This document shows positions 1 through 6,707 of a stretch of 11,290 nucleotides of DNA, one piece after another. The stretch covers positions 1 to 11,290 of the forward strand of contig JAJQAS010000214.1 in the NCBI GenBank assembly GCA_021203685.1, read 5' to 3'. Every line of letters starts with the position of its first letter. Positions within the stretch are counted from its first letter, which is position 1. The stretch comes from Clostridiales bacterium. Lineage in GTDB: Bacteria; Bacillota; Clostridia; Oscillospirales; Oscillospiraceae. Made by a program: the position numbers and the translations under genes. A model generated the notes under the pieces. It had not been told where the DNA came from. It saw only the letters and a program-made list of their open reading frames with translations, and searched no databases.

Positions 1-547
1 CCCCGGCGCTGGCCCCTTCCCCATCGAAGCCCTGCCCCACCCCGACTACAAAAAGGTTCTCCTGCGGGAGGGCGACGTGATCGACCTGGGTGGCAGGATC
101 ATCGAGGTGCTGGAGGCCAAACCCGCCCACTGCAACAGCAGCCTGTTCTTCCTGGACCGGGCGGCGGGCATGGTGTTCGCCGGGGACGAGTTCGAGGCGG
201 CCCAGACCATGCTCTACGACAACTCCTACAACCCCGACGCCCCCTATGTGGTGCGGGAGCGGCTGGAAAGCCTCCGCGCCAACGCCCAGCGGCTGCTGGC
301 CCTGGAGGGACTGAACTGGATTCTGCCCAACCACAACGGGTTCCCCATCGCCAAAAGCTACCTGGAGGACTACGTGGGTCTGGTGAACGCCATTTTCGCC
401 GGAACCGCGACGGTGGAGGACAAACTCAACCACCGCTATGTGGAGATGGACCCCAAGGCCCCCTTCCTGTGCCGGGTGCGGTACGGGCATTGCAGCATCT
501 TCATCCGCAAGGACGAAGTGATGAAGGTTTACGGAAAGGGTGAATGA
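1..547 (+). CDS. MBL-fold metallo-hydrolase, C-terminal part (5' truncated by window)
   Basis: This is the C-terminal ~180 residues of a metallo-beta-lactamase-fold hydrolase; the reading frame is open from base 2 and enters from outside the window. The GTG at 77 is an internal valine in a continuous strand (LLREGDVIDLGGRIIEVLEAK), so it is not the start. Metal-ligand motifs typical of the fold are visible: P-A-H (His codon 128-130, in place of the usual T-P-G-H-T), F-A-G-D-E (Asp 185-187) and L-P-N-H-N-G (His 332-334). The N-terminal HxHxDH motif would lie upstream. Members hydrolyse thioesters, lactones, phosphodiesters and other substrates, so the reaction cannot be predicted. No signal peptide or membrane segment is visible in this part. 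Its TGA at 545-547 is one base before the ATG of the following GH65 gene, and the GH65 ribosome binding site lies inside this gene, so the two are very probably co-transcribed and translationally coupled. Family is secure; function is unknown. Confidence 0.85.
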   Translation, partial: PGAGPFPIEALPHPDYKKVLLREGDVIDLGGRIIEVLEAKPAHCNSSLFFLDRAAGMVFAGDEFEAAQTMLYDNSYNPDAPYVVRERLESLRANAQRLLALEGLNWILPNHNGFPIAKSYLEDYVGLVNAIFAGTATVEDKLNHRYVEMDPKAPFLCRVRYGHCSIFIRKDEVMKVYGKGE

Positions 548-548
548 G

Positions 549-2882
549 ATGGGCATCAACTACAGCAAGGTTTCCGACTGGATTCTCCAGGAGGACACCT
601 TTGCCCCCCAGAAGCTGGGGAAGACCGAGGCCATTATGAGCCTGGGCAACGGCTATCTGGGCGTTCGCAGCGCCACGGAAGAACGGTATCTCCGGGAGAC
701 CCGGGGGGCCTTTGTGGCCGGGACCTTTAATAAATTTGACGAGAACGAAGTGACCGAGCTGCCCAACGCGGCGGACATGACCGCCATTGAGCTGACTGTT
801 GACGGGGAACCCTTTGACCTGACCGCCGGACAAATCGAGGACTACAGCAAGGAACTGAACATCCGCACCGGCGAGCTGAAGCGGAGCGTGGTGTGGACCT
901 CCCCCGCCGGGAAGAAAATTTCCTATACCTCTTACCGGGTGGTCTCCCTGAAAAACCTCCACCAGATGGCCCAGCGCATCGAAGTGACCCCGCTGAGCGG
1001 GGATGTGACAGTAAAAATTCGCTCCGGCATCAACGGCACCATGACCAACACCGGCAGCCAGCACTTCTCTGAGGGCGACAAGCGGTTCTATGACAAGCAG
1101 TTCATCCAGTTCGTGCAGAAAACCACCCAGTCGGGCATCAACTTTGTCAACACCACCGTCCACAAGCTGACCGTGGCCGGACAGGTGCAGACCGAGGACG
1201 CTCAGGTCTACATCGAGCGGCGGGAAATTTTCGCCGGGTACGAGGTGAGTGTCAAGAAGGGCGAACTGCTGGAAATCGAGAAATATTCCAACCTGGCCAC
1301 CACCCGGGACTTCGACAGCCAGGGGAAATCCACCGAGGACCTGCAAAAAGAGGGCCTCACCGCCTGCAAGGAGATGGAGGCCGCCGGTTACAAGAGCATC
1401 GCGGCGGAATCCGCCGAAGCGTGGGACAAAGAGGTTTGGACCAACGCCCCCATCACCATCCAGGGCGGCGAACAGGCCGCGCTGGACGAGTTTGCCATCC
1501 ACTTCGCCCAGTACCATATGAGAATCATGGTCCCCGCCCACGACAACCGGATGAACATCGGGGCCAAGGGTCTTTCCGGCGAGGGCTACAAGGGCCACTG
1601 CTTCTGGGATACGGAAATTTTCCTGCTGCCCTATTACTGCTTCACTTCTCCGGACACCGCCCGGAAGCTGGAGGAGTACCGCTACCTCTCCCTGCCCGGC
1701 GCACACGCAAAAGCCGCCCACAACGGCTATCAGGGGGCCATGTTCCCCTGGGAGTCTGCCTGGCTGGACGACGGCGAGGTGACCCCGGAGTACTGCGACG
1801 TGGACATCCTCACCGGTCTGCCGGTGAAGGTGTGGTCGGGCTTCATCGAGCAGCACATCACCTCTGACGTGGCCTTTGGCGCGTGGCAATACGCCACCAT
1901 CGCCGGGGACGAGGATTTTATGGAAAAATACGGCTACGAGCTGATGATGGACACCGCCATTTTTTGGGCCTCCCGGCTGGAGCCCGGCGAGGACGGCGCT
2001 TACCACATCAACGACGTGGTCGGCCCCGACGAGTTCCGGGAGCACGTCAACGACAACGCCTTCACCAACTACATGGCCCGGTGGAACATGGCCAAGGCCA
2101 TGGAGTATTACCACCTGCTGAAAGCGGAAAAACCGGCGATTTTCGCCGCTCTCAACGAAAAACTGCACCTGGACGAGGCGTATCCCAAGTGGGAGGACGG
2201 CTGCGCCCACATCTTCCTGCCCCAGCCCACGGCGGAGAACGTGCTGCCCCAGGACGACCGCTACCTCAGCTGCCGGGACATCGACCTGACCAAGTACAAG
2301 CAGCAGGAGCACGTGGGCGGCATCACCCGCGACTACAACCTGGAGCAGATCAACCAGATCCAGGTCTCAAAGCAGGCCGACGTGCTGGTGCTGTTCTTCC
2401 TGCTGGAGGACGAGTTCTCCCCGGAGGTCAAAGCCGCCACCTGGAAGTATTACGAGCAGCGCACCATCCACGATTCCAGCCTGTCTCTCTCCACCCACGC
2501 GGTGCTGGCCTGCGACATGAAGCAGCCGGGTATGGCCTATGAGCTGTTCCAGAAGGCGTCCATGATCGACCTGGGGCCGTTTATGGGCTCCTCCAACGCT
2601 GGCATCCACGCCGCCTCCTTCGGCGGCACCTGGCAGTGCGTGGTCTACGGCTTCGGCGGCGTGCGGATGCTGGGCGGCAAGCTGCGCATCGACCCGTTGC
2701 TGCCAGATGCCTGGGACAAGCTGACATACACCCTCCTCTGGAAGGGCCAGAAGCTGGCGGTAGAGGTGACCAAGGATTCTGTCACCGTGGAGAACCTGAC
2801 CGGCTGCGCCCCCGTGGAGCTGGAAGTGGCCGGAGAGATGTACACCCTGAGCGAAAAATTGACCTGCGCCCTGGCGCAGTAA
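549..2882 (+). CDS. GH65 family glycoside phosphorylase (candidate alpha-glucosyl-rhamnose phosphorylase)
   Basis: A 777-residue cytoplasmic GH65 enzyme, full length for the family. The ATG at 549 is preferred over the in-frame GTG at 540 because AAAGGG at 535-540 sits 8 bases before it. Three domains are seen: an N-terminal beta-sandwich (about 10-270, with LGNGYLGVRSATEERY), an (alpha/alpha)6 barrel (about 320-690) and a small C-terminal beta domain. Barrel signatures include AKGLSGEGYKGHCFWDTEIF and GPDEFREHVNDNAFTNY, whose Glu495 aligns with the catalytic acid of maltose phosphorylase. SKQADV and RTIHDSSLS (His641 and following serines) match the phosphate pocket of known phosphorylases. 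The expected reaction is inverting phosphorolysis of an alpha-glucoside to beta-glucose-1-phosphate plus free acceptor. Family members act on maltose, trehalose, kojibiose, nigerose, glucosylglycerol or 3-O-alpha-glucosyl-L-rhamnose. The acceptor cannot be read from the sequence, but rhaB about 6.7 kb away makes the rhamnoside worth considering. Confidence 0.93.
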   Translation: MGINYSKVSDWILQEDTFAPQKLGKTEAIMSLGNGYLGVRSATEERYLRETRGAFVAGTFNKFDENEVTELPNAADMTAIELTVDGEPFDLTAGQIEDYSKELNIRTGELKRSVVWTSPAGKKISYTSYRVVSLKNLHQMAQRIEVTPLSGDVTVKIRSGINGTMTNTGSQHFSEGDKRFYDKQFIQFVQKTTQSGINFVNTTVHKLTVAGQVQTEDAQVYIERREIFAGYEVSVKKGELLEIEKYSNLATTRDFDSQGKSTEDLQKEGLTACKEMEAAGYKSIAAESAEAWDKEVWTNAPITIQGGEQAALDEFAIHFAQYHMRIMVPAHDNRMNIGAKGLSGEGYKGHCFWDTEIFLLPYYCFTSPDTARKLEEYRYLSLPGAHAKAAHNGYQGAMFPWESAWLDDGEVTPEYCDVDILTGLPVKVWSGFIEQHITSDVAFGAWQYATIAGDEDFMEKYGYELMMDTAIFWASRLEPGEDGAYHINDVVGPDEFREHVNDNAFTNYMARWNMAKAMEYYHLLKAEKPAIFAALNEKLHLDEAYPKWEDGCAHIFLPQPTAENVLPQDDRYLSCRDIDLTKYKQQEHVGGITRDYNLEQINQIQVSKQADVLVLFFLLEDEFSPEVKAATWKYYEQRTIHDSSLSLSTHAVLACDMKQPGMAYELFQKASMIDLGPFMGSSNAGIHAASFGGTWQCVVYGFGGVRMLGGKLRIDPLLPDAWDKLTYTLLWKGQKLAVEVTKDSVTVENLTGCAPVELEVAGEMYTLSEKLTCALAQ

Positions 2883-2893
2883 GAGGTGACCCA

Positions 2894-5251
2894 ATGAGCT
2901 ACGCAGGAATGAATTTCATCAACGACCACGTCCTCATGGAGCAGGAATACAGCCTGCTCAACGAGGCAAACGTGGCCACTCTGCTCACCACCGGCAACGG
3001 TTACATGGGCGTCCGGGCCAGCCTGGAGGAGTATTCCAGCCTCGGCATCCAGGGCCTGCTGGTGCGGGGCGTCATGGACGAGGTGGTGGAAGTCCGCCTG
3101 ACCATGTGCGACAACATGTACATGAAAAAGTACTATGTGGAGGAGGAACGGCTCAAAAAGTTCGAGAAACAGGAGCGGGCCATCAATCTGCTGGACTTTT
3201 TGCTCATCCGCTTTGAGATAAATGGCGAGGTCTTTTATCCCTGGGAGGGGAAGGTCCTCTCCTGGAAGCGGTGGCTGGATCTGTCCGACGAGACCCTCCA
3301 CCGGGAGGTGGTTTGGGAGAACAGCCGGGGCCAGAAGAGCCGCCTGACCTTCCAGCGCTTCGCCAGCTTCGCGGACGACCACCTCTACTGCATGAAAGCG
3401 ACCATCACGCCGCTGAACTACACCGGCAGCGTGCGGGTTTTGAGCGGCCTGGATCTCCGCACCAAATCCAACGGGCAGATGCCCCAGAAGACGGTGGACG
3501 TGGGCTTCGAGGACCAGACCCTGTGGCAGGAGGAGATCGTGGGGCCGAAGTACGGCTTCCACGCCGTCACCGCCGTGGCCCACGAGTTCAGCCTCGGCTC
3601 CGCCGCCTGGGAAAACATCCAAGAGGACGGCCTTGTGATGCAGGGCATCTCCTTCGAGGCCCAGCAGGGCCAGACCTACACCCTGGAAAAGCTGATTTCC
3701 ACCGTCACCAGCCGGGACTTCGAGGCGGGCAAGACCCTCTCCGGAGGCGAGCTGCTGCAAGAGAGCACGTCCCTCCAGGACTGCCGCCAGAAATACCTGG
3801 CCGCGCTGAAAGCCAGCAGCTACGACCAGGAGTACCAGCGGCACGCCGCCGTGTACGGCAAGCTGTTTGCAAACCTGGAGATTTCCATTCAGGGGGACGA
3901 CACTGCGGACCGGGCCATCCGGTTCAGCAACTACCACACCCTCATCTCCCTGGAACGCAACGACTACGTCCACAGCTTCTCCGCCAAGGGGCTGACCGGC
4001 GAGACTTACAACAACTTTGTTTGGTGGGACGCGGAAATCTTCCAGGCCCCGGTGTTCCAACAGACCCTGCCGGAGTACAGCAAAAACAACATTTTGTTCC
4101 GGTATTCCCACCTGAAAGAGGCCAGAGAGCTGGCGGCAAAAGAGGGCTGCCGCGGAGCGCGGTTCCCCTTCACCACCGGCGTCACCGGCGAGGAAACCGT
4201 CTGGATCGACGTGCGGCACCCCTTCATGCAAATTCACTGCGTCTCTGACATCGCCCTCTCGGTGCTGAACTACTACACCTGCACCGGCGACGACCAGCTG
4301 ATGCAGGACTACGGCATGGAACTGCTCATGGACGTGTGCCGGTACTGGGTTTCCCGCGCCGTCTGGAACGGGGAAAAGAATCGCTATGAGATTTTGCAGG
4401 TGACGGGCACCGACGAGCATCACCCCTATGTGGACGACAACGCCTACACCAACTACAGTGTCCACCACGTCCTGACAGACACCCTGCGCCTGCTGGAGAA
4501 GTACGGCGCTGCGCTGGACGGTGTCCGGGCCAAAATCGGCTTCACCGAGGCTGACGAGGCGGAAATTCGCCAGGTGGCGGATGGGCTTTACCTGCCCATG
4601 AGCCGGGGCGGCATGATCCCCCAGTTCGACGGGTATTTTGACCTCTCCCGGGAACTGGAGGTACAGGGCGGCAGCAAGAGCGGCTACACCCAGATGAAGC
4701 AGGCGGGCCTTTACAACAAGAGCCAGGTCATCAAGCAGCCTGACGTGCTGATGCTCTTCGCCTATCAGAATCTGGAATGGCCGGAGCAGGTCTACCGCCG
4801 GAACCTGGACTATTACCAGGGCCGGTGCGAGGCGGCTTCTTCCCTGTCCTACTGCGTTCACTCCATCTGCTTTGCCGACATGGACATGCCGGAGAGCACC
4901 TACGGCTACCTGATGGAAACCGCGGAGATGGACCTGAAAAACATGCACGGCGGCACCGAGAACGGCATCCACTCCGGCTGCGCCACCGGCGCGTGGATGG
5001 CGGTGGTCCGCGGGGTCGCAGGCATGAAGATGCGGGAGACCGGCGTGACCTTCGCCCCCCACTTCATCCCCTGGTGGGAGGAAGTCTCCTTCCACTGCGT
5101 CTGGCACGGCCTGGGCTATCAGGTGACCCTCTCCAACGAGGAGCTGCGGGTCTGCGCCGACCTGGACAACGCCGCGCCGCTGCCGGTGACTGTGGGCCAG
5201 ACCGCGCAGCAGCTGAACCCCGGCGAGACCGGGCGGTATTCCCTGGCGTAA
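2894..5251 (+). CDS. Second, divergent GH65 family enzyme (phosphorylase or hydrolase)
   Basis: A 785-residue GH65 protein starting 11 bases after the previous stop, with AGAGGTGA at 2883-2890 as its ribosome binding site. The architecture is the same: N-terminal beta-sandwich with GNGYMGVRASLEEY, barrel with SAKGLTGETYNNFVWWDAEIF, and a C-terminal beta domain. The catalytic acid is Glu508 in GTDEHHPYVDDNAYTNY, where the usual GPDE is changed to GTDE. IKQPDV resembles the conserved K-Q-x-D stretch. The next motif reads YYQGRCEAASSLS: compared without gaps to YYEQRTIHDSSLS of the first copy, Ala647 replaces the phosphate-pocket His641, and Glu646 precedes it. This could mean a different acceptor or donor, weaker phosphate use, or hydrolysis as in known GH65 hydrolases. 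The two copies are diverged throughout, so this is not a recent duplication. No signal peptide. It probably shares the operon with the upstream GH65 and MBL genes. Family assignment is secure; the reaction is open. Confidence 0.9.
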   Translation: MSYAGMNFINDHVLMEQEYSLLNEANVATLLTTGNGYMGVRASLEEYSSLGIQGLLVRGVMDEVVEVRLTMCDNMYMKKYYVEEERLKKFEKQERAINLLDFLLIRFEINGEVFYPWEGKVLSWKRWLDLSDETLHREVVWENSRGQKSRLTFQRFASFADDHLYCMKATITPLNYTGSVRVLSGLDLRTKSNGQMPQKTVDVGFEDQTLWQEEIVGPKYGFHAVTAVAHEFSLGSAAWENIQEDGLVMQGISFEAQQGQTYTLEKLISTVTSRDFEAGKTLSGGELLQESTSLQDCRQKYLAALKASSYDQEYQRHAAVYGKLFANLEISIQGDDTADRAIRFSNYHTLISLERNDYVHSFSAKGLTGETYNNFVWWDAEIFQAPVFQQTLPEYSKNNILFRYSHLKEARELAAKEGCRGARFPFTTGVTGEETVWIDVRHPFMQIHCVSDIALSVLNYYTCTGDDQLMQDYGMELLMDVCRYWVSRAVWNGEKNRYEILQVTGTDEHHPYVDDNAYTNYSVHHVLTDTLRLLEKYGAALDGVRAKIGFTEADEAEIRQVADGLYLPMSRGGMIPQFDGYFDLSRELEVQGGSKSGYTQMKQAGLYNKSQVIKQPDVLMLFAYQNLEWPEQVYRRNLDYYQGRCEAASSLSYCVHSICFADMDMPESTYGYLMETAEMDLKNMHGGTENGIHSGCATGAWMAVVRGVAGMKMRETGVTFAPHFIPWWEEVSFHCVWHGLGYQVTLSNEELRVCADLDNAAPLPVTVGQTAQQLNPGETGRYSLA

Positions 5252-5272
5252 TACAACAAAACAACAACGATG

Positions 5273-5354
5273 AGGAAGTGCGACATCGAAATACAAGGGA
5301 ATCATCTTTGATCTGGACGGAACCAGCTTCTCTGACCTTGTGGCAACAGACTAA
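5273..5354 (+). pseudogene. Remnant of the 5' end of beta-phosphoglucomutase (HAD family)
   Basis: Downstream of the second GH65, codons 5289-5324 read KYKGIIFDLDGT, which is the start of a HAD-family phosphatase/phosphomutase with the nucleophile motif DxDGT. The natural start would be ATGAAATAC, but the sequence reads ATCGAAATAC at 5285-5294, as if one C had been inserted into the start codon. AGGAAG at 5273-5278 lies six bases upstream, exactly where a ribosome binding site belongs. After DGT the frame continues SFSDLVATD and stops at TAA 5352-5354; that tail does not resemble any HAD protein. Beta-phosphoglucomutase converts beta-glucose-1-phosphate, the GH65 product, to glucose-6-phosphate and is commonly encoded beside GH65 genes, so pgmB is the most likely ancestor. 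With only 12 matching residues, another HAD enzyme is possible. The remainder of the gene is absent and the sequence beyond is repeat-rich. Confidence 0.6.
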
Positions 5355-5369
5355 TTGTACCGGGTTTCC

Positions 5370-5474
5370 GGTGTGTCGAACGGCTGTCCCTTTTCCGTTT
5401 TCTAACCCTCTTTCTCCAATCAGTTGCTTACTCCTCGCTCTCTCACCCTCCAAAGGCAGCCGTTTGAACACACC
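5370..5474. repeat. Inverted-repeat pair, possible decayed insertion element
   Basis: GGTGTGTCGAACGGCTGTC at 5370-5388 is repeated in inverted orientation as GGCAGCCGTTTGAACACACC at 5455-5474. The arms match over about 17 of 20 positions with one length difference, and a weaker match continues a few bases outwards. The roughly 65 bases between the arms are pyrimidine-rich, are not self-complementary and encode no supported protein. It could be a short non-autonomous element or the residue of a larger insertion involved in loss of pgmB. It could equally be a structured untranslated repeat, since no target duplication was found. Confidence 0.45.
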
Positions 5475-5484
5475 TGAGACATAA

Positions 5485-5537
5485 GGCAGCACCGCACGAG
5501 CTGCAGGACGCCGCAGCGTTCGCCCTGTGGTGCTGCC
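5485..5537. repeat. GC-rich hairpin sequence
   Basis: GGCAGCAC at 5485-5492 pairs perfectly with GTGCTGCC at 5530-5537. Inside, GCTGC at 5500-5504 can pair with GCAGC at 5513-5517. No T tract follows directly, so it is not a stand-alone terminator. It lies just before the terminator at 5550 and shares the ACCGCAC word with it, which suggests one composite repeat unit. No coding content is seen. Confidence 0.4.
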
Positions 5538-5549
5538 ACACAAAAACGA

Positions 5550-5592
5550 CACCGCACAACCTGTGTTTTGCAGATTGTGCGGTGCTTCTTTT
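5550..5592. terminator. Bidirectional rho-independent terminator between convergent units
   Basis: A perfect 10-bp stem is formed by CACCGCACAA (5550-5559) and TTGTGCGGTG (5575-5584). CTG/CAG can pair further inside the loop. On the plus strand it is followed by CTTCTTTT; on the minus strand by TCGTTTTTG. It therefore suits both the GH65 transcript arriving from the left and the GH2-GH43 transcript arriving from the right. Confidence 0.75.
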
Positions 5593-5602
5593 GCGTGGTT
5601 TA

Positions 5603-5762
5603 GGAACCTCTGATTAAATAACTCCCGGCGTCTGGACGGCATATTTCGTGCAACTCTTCGTTGCGAAATCTTGAAATCCACAAAGGATTCCTGCGATTTC
5701 GCGCCTCGATTTGCGCAAAATCTGCTCGCCCAGCCATCCAAGGCCATTTAATCAGAGCTTCC
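5603..5762. mobile_element. MITE-like palindromic element (~160 bp) with terminal inverted repeats
   Basis: The ends are inverted repeats: AGGAACCTCTGATTAAAT at 5602-5619 against ATTTAATCAGAGCTTCCT at 5746-5763, 17 of 18 positions matching. The 3-base word TTA borders both ends (5600-5602 and 5763-5765), consistent with a target-site duplication. The interior is also a long imperfect palindrome: GCGAAATC (5663-5670) pairs with GATTTCGC (5695-5702), and AATCC with GGATT closes around a short loop. No transposase is encoded, so it would be mobilised in trans if mobile at all. It is transcribed as the 3' tail of the GH43 message and should fold into a long hairpin there. Confidence 0.65.
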
Positions 5763-6650
5763 TTAGTTCAGCGGGTTCTCCAAAATGGCTTCTCCGTCCT
5801 TCGCGGTCAGCTTCATGAAACACGGGCGTTCCTGGTACTTATCGTTGGGATAGTGCAGGGCAAACCAGAGCTGCCCGGCTTTGTCCTCGAACACCATCCC
5901 GTGGCCGCCGTTTTCCGGGAAAACCGGTTTGTCCAGCTGCCGCCACGGTCCCGCGACGATCCCGCTCTCGGATACCGCAACGCCCACTGCGTAGCCGCAG
6001 GTGCCCCAGCTGGACCAGGTCATGCACAGCCCCAGCCCCGGCAGGGGAAAGACACAAGGCCCGTCAGTGAAGTAGACATCGCCCTCCATCCCAAATTCCG
6101 CCTGCGCAAAGGGGACCGGATGTGCCCACTTGGCCTCCCCCGCCGAAAACAGCAGGGTCGGCTCCCCCACAGGGGCCGACAGGTCGGGTTCCAACTGGAC
6201 GATGCACATATCCCCGTTGGGGTTGTCCTCAAAGGAGTGGGAGAAGATGAGATAGGGTGTGCCGTTTTCCACGTAGAGCGTCCCGTCGATGCTGGTCCAA
6301 TCCCGCGGCGTCAGCTCCACCCCATAGGGCACAAACGGGCCGGTGGGGCTGTCGCTGCGCAGCACATAGACGCCCTTTTTCCGGTCAGCAGCCCCCAGCG
6401 TCGTCAGAAAATAGAACGCGCCCCGGTAGAAATAGCACTCCGGCGCCCAATAACTCCGGTCGGCGAAAAAGCCCTCCGGGCGGTGGAAAATCTCAAAGGG
6501 GCCTTCCCAGTTCTCCCTGTCGTCGCTCACAAAGCAGTCAAACCCGTCCGCCGGGCCCCAGCAGGTGGCGCTTCTGGTGCCATAGAGATAATACCGGCCC
6601 TCGTGCAAAAGCACATATGGGTCACGAATGTTGATCTCCGTTGTTTTCAT
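5763..6650 (-). CDS. GH43-like five-bladed beta-propeller glycosidase, cytoplasmic
   Basis: A 295-residue single-domain protein with the pattern of glycoside hydrolase clan GH-F (family 43). Asp10 in NIRDPYVLL is the expected general base. WAPE at 68-71 is a typical conserved blade turn. Asp122 in WTSIDGTLYV fits the pKa-modulating aspartate. The expected general acid region reads YFTDGPCVF, with Asp196 where many GH43 enzymes have Glu; some subfamilies may carry Asp here, so activity is not excluded. Family members cleave alpha-L-arabinofuranosides, beta-xylosides or beta-galactosides. No signal peptide, so it probably acts on imported oligosaccharides. The start ATG (6648-6650) follows AAAGGGG at about 11 bases. 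It lies 57 bases downstream of the GH2 gene on the same strand and is presumably in its operon. Its TAA stop (5763-5765) is the TTA word at the border of the MITE-like element, so the last residues could have been altered by the insertion. Confidence 0.85.
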   Translation of the reverse strand: MKTTEINIRDPYVLLHEGRYYLYGTRSATCWGPADGFDCFVSDDRENWEGPFEIFHRPEGFFADRSYWAPECYFYRGAFYFLTTLGAADRKKGVYVLRSDSPTGPFVPYGVELTPRDWTSIDGTLYVENGTPYLIFSHSFEDNPNGDMCIVQLEPDLSAPVGEPTLLFSAGEAKWAHPVPFAQAEFGMEGDVYFTDGPCVFPLPGLGLCMTWSSWGTCGYAVGVAVSESGIVAGPWRQLDKPVFPENGGHGMVFEDKAGQLWFALHYPNDKYQERPCFMKLTAKDGEAILENPLN

Positions 6651-6707
6651 CTTCGCAGCAGCCCCTTTCTATCATTCTGACTTCTACATATACAAGGAAA
6701 AGATACG

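Noticed and set aside
540..548. GTG at 540 as an alternative start for the first GH65
   Set aside because: The ATG at 549 has a well spaced AAAGGG; the GTG would place that site at the start codon itself.
501..2312. Long open frame antisense to the first GH65 gene
   Set aside because: It lies opposite a clear GH65 gene, its translation is low-complexity and rich in Gly, Val and His without recognisable motifs, and it arises from GC-rich wobble positions.
2645..5305. 886-codon open frame antisense to the second GH65 gene
   Set aside because: It is fully overlapped by a gene with catalytic motifs, and its composition is typical of an antisense shadow.
5064..5747. Minus-strand open frame of 227 codons across the convergent intergenic region
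   Set aside because: It runs through the end of GH65, a terminator and the MITE-like element, has no protein motif and no supporting ribosome binding site.
5600..5765. CRISPR or tRNA-like interpretation of the palindromic region
   Set aside because: There are no regularly spaced direct repeats and no cloverleaf with tRNA-conserved positions; terminal inverted repeats explain it better.
5661..6680. Plus-strand open frame opposite the GH43 gene
   Set aside because: It is antisense to a well supported GH43-like protein and starts within the repeat element.
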